64,000 bases of DNA from contig NMRB01000386.1 of NCBI GenBank assembly GCA_002633025.1, positions 210,433 to 274,432 on the forward strand, written 5' to 3'. Below the pieces are notes generated by a model. The model ran no database searches. It saw nothing but the letters and a program-made list of their open reading frames with translations, and was not told where the DNA came from. A program made the translations under genes and the position numbers. Below, piece by piece: positions 59,001 to 64,000 of the stretch; position 1 is the stretch's first letter; every line of letters begins with the position of its first letter. The DNA is from Notospermus geniculatus (lineage: Eukaryota > Nemertea > Pilidiophora > Heteronemertea > Lineidae).

Positions 59001-62000
59001 AGAATGACGAGCTTTTTCTCGTAATTTCACCGTCTGCCCATTGACTTCAATTGTTTTGACACCACCACCATCACACTTATCAACACACGCACCGATGTCT
59101 GTTGGCTTTTCCCCAGAACCTGCAACCACACCAGACCCAGACAACTCCAAAATCTCCTCCAACTTGGCCATATCCACAGCTTTCTCTTCCAACCTAGGTG
59201 AATGGGAATGCTTCATTTCCGGCGTAGCGGGAGTCCGTGGACTCTCCGGCAAGCTATCCTCTCCCTCGTCTTTCTTCCTACTATTCGACCTCTTCTTCCG
59301 ACCTTTTGACTTTGTGGGAACTCGTATGACCTCTAAATCCTGACTGACATTGATATCATCCATGTCTAACGACATCAGCCGGCTTCTCACGTCGTTTTCG
59401 AACGTCAGACTCGGACTGGAGCTGTGGAACGACTGGTTGGCGTTCGGGATGTCAAGAGTGCGCATACTATCCAAGGAACTGTTATCTGAGGGTTGAAGCA
59501 GCTGGAGGTCAACGGGTCGTGTGTTGTTGTTGAAAGAGCCGACAGATTCCACATCAAAGCTGACATTTCGAGGGAAGAATTCTTGACTACTGAGCTGGAA
59601 TGAACAAATTTGGGACTCGTTAGGCCCTGTTTATACAGAAGGTGCAGCAACACGACATGGCACAATTATTTTTTACATTCCATGTACCGTATTTTCGCGA
59701 CTATAGGGCGCACCTGACTATAAGGCGCACCCCCTAATTTCACCCTAAACCCTTGACGAAATCCATACATAAGACGCACTGCCCTATAAGACGCACCTCC
59801 CTATAAGACGCAGTCATCAGGTGAACCACAGCAATGTTATGCATCAAACTGACCTGGTTGTATGATTAATTAGCTTGTTGTGACACTTCCTGATCAAATT
59901 TTCGGACTCTATCTGCATATAAGGCGCACCACCCTATAAGGCGCACCCCCAATTTTAGACCCTTCTTCATGAAAAAAAGCCGCGCCTTATAGTCCGAAAA
60001 ATACGGTATATCCATTTAATACAGAGCAAAGCGTCGCACTGTTTCATATTTGCTAGCTATTTATTTTGGGGTAACTCGGGGGAAAATGCAGAAAGGTACA
60101 TGAATTCTCACCTGTGATATGTCACTGTTCATACTGCACAGGGACAACCTCTCATCGGCGTCCTCCTCTGAGTTCTGTGGAGCATGACTAGGTTTCCTGC
60201 TTGGCATGTAGCTGGCCAGGTCAAGATATGGTACATCCTGAAACAAGAATTCACATGTAATACATCGTTAATTTCGCCACTGGGGATAGGACCAATTTGA
60301 ATTCACTGATCGACTCAATCCCACACTGCCTTTGCAGGACTAGTAACTGTCAGAGTGGTACAGTGGAAACATCAGCACCTGTCACCTCTGAGGTTCTGGG
60401 TTCAATCCCCAGTCAGGCTGGCTCTTCATATGACAGAGTGAAACTCTCTCTCACAGTGCAGTTTTTCTCCTGGCACTCCAGTTTCCTCCTACTGACTGTA
60501 CATTGAATTATCCCCATGTAGTCTGTCGAGCTGATAATACTGTAGTTTGTGCTCGGCTCTCATTTAGATATTTAAAAGCAATGAAATCAAACTTACATAA
60601 TCAAGATCGAAAGTCACAAACTCTAGCCCTGAGGTCATCGTCAAAAGGATGTGGATACGCTGAAAAGAAATTGAAAATCATCTACACTTTTTGGTTCAGC
60701 TAAGAGATTTAACTGTAGAAGCCATTTATGGCTTTAAGGTACCGGTAACCATTTCTCTATTGTCTTCTGCTGTTATATGTGAATTCCTTTTCTGGATGAA
60801 GCTCCCCCTTCCCCCCTGATATGAGTTGGAGGTCCTCCCCCTAATCCTGACCAAGAGACACTCCATGGTGGAAGATGGACTTACCTGATCGTCCAGAAGA
60901 AGAGCATCCTTGACGTAGTATTTGCCGACCAACTTTGGATTTTCAGAGAAGCACTTGATGTAGCATTCAAGGAGGTTCTCGCACAGTGCCATGTAAAGCC
61001 ATGCTCGGCCTAAAAAAGAGAAAAGCATGACAATCTGAATCTTGTTCAAATGGTGAGAAATGCCTGGGTCTGGCAACACAAACCAGCTGCCTATGGAATC
61101 TGTATTCGAAGGCCTGGGTTTGGCAAAGTTTACAGCATCAACACATGGCTTGGCAAAATCTTTCGCATCAAGTGATGTGTTAGAGAGTTCTAAGGCCATG
61201 TTTGAAGGCAAACTCTAGCATTGAGGGTAATGGTCTCTGCGCCCTTTCAGATTGCACTTCTAGCATGTCTAGTTGGGACGGACCTTCATGGCTTCAACTA
61301 ACATTACACTTAGTCACAGGGACATGTGCAAGAAATTACTGTGCATTGGAAAACAAATTAATACTGCACACTGAATTCTTTCCATCAGCTACCAGTGATC
61401 TACACCTGGTGTTTCAGTATTCCACCCAGTGGGACATGGTTTTTACGGCCCATAGGATTCCTAAGCATATAGCAACCAGACAGCAATCAACAATTGATTT
61501 TTCCATAAAACACATTGTACTTTGAAACTGTACGGCTATGAGCTGAGCCATGCCACACAACTTAGGGAGACTTGCCCTCAGACAGACACAGACAGACCAC
61601 ACCTCTGACAGCTTAAATGTTCCATACCTCTTCCTAAATGTGTGGTGACTTTCACCAGGCGGTTTATCTCTTTAACCGCCTCCTTGCGAGTGAATTCCTG
61701 CGCCACCTGCCAGTAGCCATTGGTGATGTGACGAAGTCTGAAACAAGGAAAAGAACAATGGAAATTTTCGGTATCATGGATTTTTATAAGGATGAAGGAA
61801 GTCTGCACTACGTTGAAACGGAAGGAAAAACAATACAATCATCCATAAATGAGAACACGGGCGAATTAAATGTACAGCAGGAGGAAACTGGAGTGCCCAG
61901 AAAAACCTGCACTGTCAGAGAGAGTTGCCCTCTGTATCACATGAGTACCAAGTCCAACTGGGGATCGAACCCAGAACCTCAGAGGTGACAGGCACCATGT

Positions 62001-62404
62001 TTCCGTTGCACCACTCTGACAGCCCAATCGAACCGCTGTTGAGGTTCTTCACTGACGTCACAACGGTCATGTGGCTGCAAAGTATTGGCCATTTTGGCCG
62101 TCAAAACTATCACGTCATGACATTTTAACTTCAACTTTAACTTTCTTTTTAAAATTTTGACATCAGGATCTGTGTGTTCAGATGCTGTGTTCATCCCGTG
62201 ACGTCGCTTGACATTTTGACGGCCAACATGGTGGCATCGTGTCGTCATGGAAATGTGGCGTATCCAAGCATGAAAATTTGACTTGGATGATACTCACCCA
62301 TGAAGGAATGCATGGTCAAGATGTTCGCACAGTTTCTTGAGCAGACGATCTTCATTCGCTAGAATCAGAATTTCCTCTCCTGAGCAGAATTGTTGTTCTT
62401 GAAT
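52818..62404 (-). CDS. PLEKHM2: PLEKHM2 (SKIP)-like lysosome-kinesin adaptor, 14 exons, N-terminus off-window
   Basis: In vertebrates SKIP binds the small GTPase Arl8 on lysosomes through its RUN domain and recruits kinesin-1, moving lysosomes outward. Fourteen exons join in frame to 1077 residues and a TGA. Counting from the first visible codon, the RUN domain spans about 10-140 (LKKLCEHLDHAFLHG, LGRGRAWLYMALCE, GKYYVKDALLL, SGLEFVTFDLDY). A long disordered linker spans about 145-660, with DLEVIRV then a Lys/Arg-rich stretch near 263-285. A conserved block spans about 663-830 (VDNNNMLFLML, STGHMEG-like SLGHMEG, VCTNRRKQFW, LTDATVQKIG). The PH domain spans about 839-938 (KEGMLLLK ... WKPAYFVLKDGVLYHYDD ... 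WLQCLCQAV), followed by a C-terminal region (CHEDVQTNFFRTLGSG). The linker has no tryptophan. Human SKIP is of similar length. Orthology is by eye but consistent throughout. Confidence 0.95.
53084..53213 (+). repeat. GCAGACGGAACCTTCTG dispersed repeat, copy 3
   Basis: Third copy, beginning about 40 nt upstream of the last-exon acceptor. Confidence 0.75.
53293..53493. mobile_element. GTGACCCGCTCTGGCAAAAGC inverted element
   Basis: Arms GACCCGCTCTGGCAAAAGC and GCTTTTGCCAGAGCAGGT enclose TGTCGCTC / GAGCGACA. Related in its outer end to 11018-11200. It lies in a PLEKHM2-like intron. Confidence 0.8.
53577..53750 (-). CDS. PLEKHM2: PLEKHM2-like exon m
   Basis: 174 nt, 58 codons: APAYSSSCLACCVVLTQSKV, LMCHEDVQTNFFRTLGSGNL, EDITALTTDPG. 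CHEDCQT.FFR-type motif of the C-terminal region. Confidence 0.96.
53836..54029. mobile_element. GGGGTCTTCCTCAGGCACTTT hairpin element
   Basis: Arms of about 90 bp (AAAGTCGTCTCCGAATTTC, CTGGGGTCTTCCTCAGGCAC, GAGGTCCCAGAAGT) mirrored to GACTTT. It fills most of the intron between exons l and m. Confidence 0.88.
54102..54267 (-). CDS. PLEKHM2: PLEKHM2-like exon l, end of PH domain
   Basis: 166 nt: SEECGGCRRCPSNEREHCFE, IILSNGGSLQMSAANSADAQ and TWLQCLCQAVSEGMT. CGGCRR and the W-containing terminal helix match the family. Confidence 0.96.
54898..55059. mobile_element. GGTTGCACAAAACTCATG inverted element
   Basis: Arms CCGGTTGCACAAAACTCATG and its mirror, with internal TGTTAGCGCTAACA palindromes. 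Intron between exons k and l. Confidence 0.88.
55168..55236 (-). CDS. PLEKHM2: PLEKHM2-like exon k, PH domain
   Basis: 69 nt: DGVLYHYDDKHDNSLPKLCV QL. Central strands of the PH domain. Acceptor GTTTCAG, donor GTAAGT. Confidence 0.95.
55511..55920. mobile_element. Element with about 70 bp inverted ends
   Basis: Left TCCAAGTGGCGCGAGG and CTCCGCAACGGCTGGG, right mirror through CCCAGCCGTTGCGGAG and CCTCGCGCCAATCGGA. 410 bp, between exons j and k. Confidence 0.85.
56014..56307 (-). CDS. PLEKHM2: PLEKHM2-like exon j, into PH domain
   Basis: 294 nt: NIISQLDMVIRQSELDLPRL, SVLTDATVQKIGLRKWIAQD, YYALVHWED, then KEGMLLLKSQGYFGG. LVHWED and KEGML are conserved PLEKHM2 landmarks. Confidence 0.97.
56416..56652. 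mobile_element. CAATAGACTCTATCACTCC family MITE, copy 2
   Basis: Ends AATAGACTCTATCACTCC and GGAGTGATATAGTCCATTG. The right end is 9 nt inside the intron after exon i. Same family as 36481-36694. Confidence 0.83.
56661..56749 (-). CDS. PLEKHM2: PLEKHM2-like exon i
   Basis: 89 nt: NCHVINIVCTNRRKQFWITT, then GDEELTK. VCTNRRKQF is identical to the vertebrate motif as I know it. A MITE end lies about 9 nt after the donor. Confidence 0.96.
57134..57289 (-). CDS. PLEKHM2: PLEKHM2-like exon h
   Basis: 156 nt, 52 codons: MYHTSLGHMEGDAQPIFILL, TDQALYLLGRYLGG, then EAVIKYTELDYIS. This PH-like middle fold is conserved in PLEKHM2. Confidence 0.96.
57336..57470 (+). mobile_element. tRNA-headed SINE copy
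   Basis: GCTGTCAGAGGGTGCAGTGG, then CTGAAGTTCCAGGTCCAATC (B-box region) and body CACGTGACAGAGAGGGC, GTGCAGGTTTTGTG. Confidence 0.75.
57604..57706. repeat. GTTCTAGCGGACC family, copy 2
   Basis: Shares AAGACGGCAGCAAAGTTCTA and TTCTCCTGATTGGTGCTCAG with 6511-6612. A fragment CGTGGATCCGCCCCTGG of the GGATCC family lies nearby at 57850. Confidence 0.7.
57887..57956 (-). CDS. PLEKHM2: PLEKHM2-like exon g
   Basis: 70 nt: VDNNNMLFLMLEVFQGQDEQ then FIK, aligning with the VDNNHLLLLM region of vertebrate PLEKHM2. Donor GTACGG. Confidence 0.92.
58138..59594 (-). CDS. PLEKHM2: PLEKHM2-like exon f, long disordered linker
   Basis: 1457 nt, one of the longest open stretches in the window; starts in phase 0. 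It is rich in Ser, Glu, Lys and Asn, contains DLEVIRV and GRKKRSNSRKK, and a proline-directed patch SPRTPATPE. No tryptophan occurs in its 485 residues, although human SKIP has its kinesin-binding W-acidic motifs in this linker. SEDSFDIYAL is acidic with a tyrosine. Confidence 0.95.
59685..60008. mobile_element. GACTATAAGGCGCACC inverted element
   Basis: Ends TACCGTATTTTCGCGACTAT and ATAGTCCGAAAAATACGGTA, with many internal CCCTATAAGGCGCACC repeats. I know this sequence type as a widespread animal DNA-transposon derivative; superfamily not assigned. It lies between exons e and f. Confidence 0.85.
60112..60237 (-). CDS. PLEKHM2: PLEKHM2-like exon e
   Basis: 126 nt, 42 codons: DVPYLDLASYMPSRKPSHAP, an acidic stretch, then LSLCSMNSDISQ. 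It corresponds to the start of the linker after RUN. Confidence 0.94.
60344..60540 (+). mobile_element. tRNA-headed SINE, best-preserved copy
   Basis: CTGTCAGAGTGGTACAGTGG (A-box part), GAGGTTCTGGGTTCAATCCC (B box), then body CATATGACAGAGTGAAAC, ACAGTGCAGTTTTTCTCCTG, CACTCCAGTTTCCTCC and an AT-rich tail. Confidence 0.8.
60597..60659 (-). CDS. PLEKHM2: PLEKHM2-like exon d, end of RUN domain
   Basis: 63 nt, 21 whole codons: RIHILLTMTSGLEFVTFDLD Y. SGLEF..F.LD is diagnostic of SKIP-type RUN domains. Confidence 0.95.
60885..61009 (-). CDS. PLEKHM2: PLEKHM2-like exon c, RUN domain
   Basis: 125 nt, acceptor TTTTTTAG, donor GTAAGT. It encodes GRAWLYMALCENLLECYIKC and KLVGKYYVKDALLLDDQ. Confidence 0.96.
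61628..61737 (-). CDS. PLEKHM2: PLEKHM2-like exon b, RUN domain
   Basis: 110 nt, acceptor TGTTTCAG, donor GTATGG. It encodes LRHITNGYWQVAQEFTRKEA, then VKEINRLVKVTTHLGR. Confidence 0.95.
61862..62024 (-). mobile_element. tRNA-headed SINE copy
   Basis: Minus strand: GGGCTGTCAGAGTGGTGCAA, CTGAGGTTCTGGGTTCGATC, CATGTGATACAGAGGGC and TGCAGGTTTTTCTGGGCACT. In the intron between exons a and b. Confidence 0.8.
62072..62243. repeat. TTGGCCGTCAAAATG repeat, copy 2
   Basis: TTGGCCGTCAAAA at the left and TTTTGACGGCCAA at the right are inverted ends. The core has TATCACGTCATGACATTTTA. Related to 15256-15400. Confidence 0.65.
62298..62404 (-). CDS. PLEKHM2: PLEKHM2-like exon a, RUN domain
   Basis: 107 nt after TTTTCAG, starts in phase 0, donor GTGAGT. 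It encodes EEILILANEDRLLKKLCEHL, then DHAFLHG. CEHLDHA..HGL is the RUN-domain entry of this family. Earlier exons are outside the window. Confidence 0.95.
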
Positions 62405-64000
62405 CTGAAAAGAGGAAGAGATATACTCTGCTGATTATCATTCCTCAGAATAACGCAGAGAAATCCTTGACAGAACGACCAAATCAATACTTCGATTGTT
62501 GAAGTGCGTTTCAAGAAAATCAGTCCCATCTTCACAAGCTCAGGAAGCACTAGAACACAGAAAAGCAGATCTGCTCGCCGAAGATCCTGGGGCACTTTGT
62601 CAATTTCTGTAGCTTAGATTAGAAGTTCAGTGAGATATAAGTGTGTTACTTACACAAGTATATTTTTAAAATGAGTACCGGTATTGTTTTACTCAAAGAG
62701 TGTCATACCTTCCAAATTTGACACTCCAGACATGCCTCTTTTCGGGAGTATTTCCCACAGAAACAGTTTTACATTTTGCACTGGTTTTGATCTATACCCA
62801 TGACAAAAACCAACTTATAAAGGTCTACCACTCCTACTTCACCAGGTCTAAGTATACACATTTCCCCCATTTCTTCAGCATCTTAATGAACAACATTCTT
62901 CTTTTTATGGGGGGACTCCCAGAAAGTCAACAACTTCCTTGATATTATTCTTATGTTTACGGGGTACCGGGTTTATCAACTTTAGTATGACCTATAAATG
63001 AACTTTAACTTCCGAAAGTAAAGGCTGCCGCTTTTTACATGAAAGCCATGTCATAACCAGCAATCACAGCACATGAAGCATAATGCATAGGATCATCCTC
63101 GGTGGGGGGGGATTGTTGTTCAGCTGCCCACAGTCAGTACTGACAGAGGCAAGATAACTCCTTTGTTGAGCAGCCAAAGTTGCATCAACTTTCTTTATTT
63201 GTACGTGAAAAACTGAGATTGACACTTCAGGAATGTGATGAGAATTTGGCATTGTTTGGCACAGTTGGGGAGCTGGGCAACTTTTATTTTTAACACGGAG
63301 GCTAAGAACTTTATGTTCTGTGATGTGAAGTTAGCCAACCTGACCACAAAAAATTCTTCTTAAGTATAGCACTCTTGGGTGTGGGATTTTGAATTTTTGG
63401 AATTGACTTTCTCATTGGACTCAAGAGCTGAGCTTTGTACAGGAGATAAGAATGGGGACAGATGAACAGCTAAATTTTGAACGGTTGGATTTACACCCCA
63501 TAATGTATTATCAATGTAATACAAACATGGTGCCTTGTAATCATAAGCATATAATTCTTTGTAGTTTTAAGTGGTTACATAATTGGATATGACGTTTTTA
63601 TGTATTTTGCGTGTTGACCCATTTTTGACCCTTTCACTAGGCTGTACAATGTATGTTAAATAAAAGTCGCCTTGCTCTGGACTAGCATGGTTGGATGCAC
63701 AAAAGACTCAGCTTATAAGCTGAGAGACTAAATGAGATTGACTGACGGCCAAAGTCTGCATACATAGAATGAGACGTAGGCCCCTATCACTCAGTGATCA
63801 CACATCGTCATGTGTGGCGACAGTCATGTTCTCCTTGACCAAAGATTACTGGTATATGTGTACGACATATTCAAAGAATAACAAAGTCCCAATGGATGAT
63901 TCAAGTACGGCCTTTTATTTTTTATTAGTTGGTTTACGAAATAAAATCCTGAAAGGCTGAGGCAGGAGGGAGGGAAAAAAATAAAAATAAAGATCTTTCA
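62405..64000 (-). other. Probable 5' intron or flank of the PLEKHM2-like gene
   Basis: The first visible exon starts mid-protein, so earlier exons must lie beyond 64000. I found no exon, repeat copy or promoter signal here; simple A-rich DNA closes the window. Confidence 0.55.

Noticed and set aside
58087-59343. Several plus-strand ORFs opposite the PLEKHM2-like exon f
   Set aside because: They are antisense shadows of the 1.46 kb coding exon.

Overview
The window is eukaryotic. It carries two multi-exon protein-coding genes, both on the minus strand, separated and filled by introns dense in short repeats. Exons are short with GT-AG borders, introns are large, and the intervening DNA is packed with inverted-repeat elements, tRNA-headed SINEs and minisatellites. 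This, with gene families found across animals, fits a marine invertebrate, perhaps a non-vertebrate deuterostome. That placement is inference; no taxon-specific marker was seen. There is no sign of operons, rRNA, CRISPR or prokaryotic genes.

Layout, left to right. (1) 1-47388, minus strand: the 5' part of an anoctamin gene, best matched by eye to ANO7. Twelve coding exons run from the start codon at 47388 down to 1918, and the gene continues off the left edge. Every exon junction keeps frame. Visible are about 585 residues: the cytoplasmic N-terminal/dimerisation region and membrane segments 1 to 5. The calcium-binding helices are off-window. Intron 1 is about 29 kb (17877-47253) and holds most of the repeats, plus a few unassigned exon-like ORFs. 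(2) 47389-52817: a 5.4 kb intergenic stretch with several inverted-repeat elements and a 790-base assembly gap (50304-51093). (3) 52818-62404, minus strand: a PLEKHM2 (SKIP)-like gene. Fourteen exons sum to 1077 codons plus a stop, in frame throughout. Only the extreme N-terminus is missing, off the right edge. It encodes a RUN domain, a long disordered middle and a C-terminal PH domain. By family knowledge it is an Arl8 effector for lysosome positioning. (4) 62405-64000: probable 5' intron or flank of that gene, with nothing recognised.

Repeats are the second theme. I count roughly forty elements. Several families share AG...CT ends and TTAA flanks, which suggests one mobilising transposase. 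Others show TTA flanks. Intron 2 of the anoctamin gene holds four near-perfect long hairpins within 2.7 kb. A tRNA-derived SINE family has seven recognisable copies. Two elements sit within about 15 nt of a 5' splice site, and another family sits just upstream of two 3' splice sites.

The two genes share strand but not an obvious pathway: one encodes a membrane scramblase/channel-family protein, the other a lysosome-kinesin adaptor. No previously undescribed multi-gene system was found. The most notable biological points are the absence of tryptophan (hence of W-acidic kinesin motifs) in the PLEKHM2-like linker, the hairpin cluster, the TTAA-flanked element families, the repeats placed at splice sites, and possible unrecognised exons inside anoctamin intron 1.
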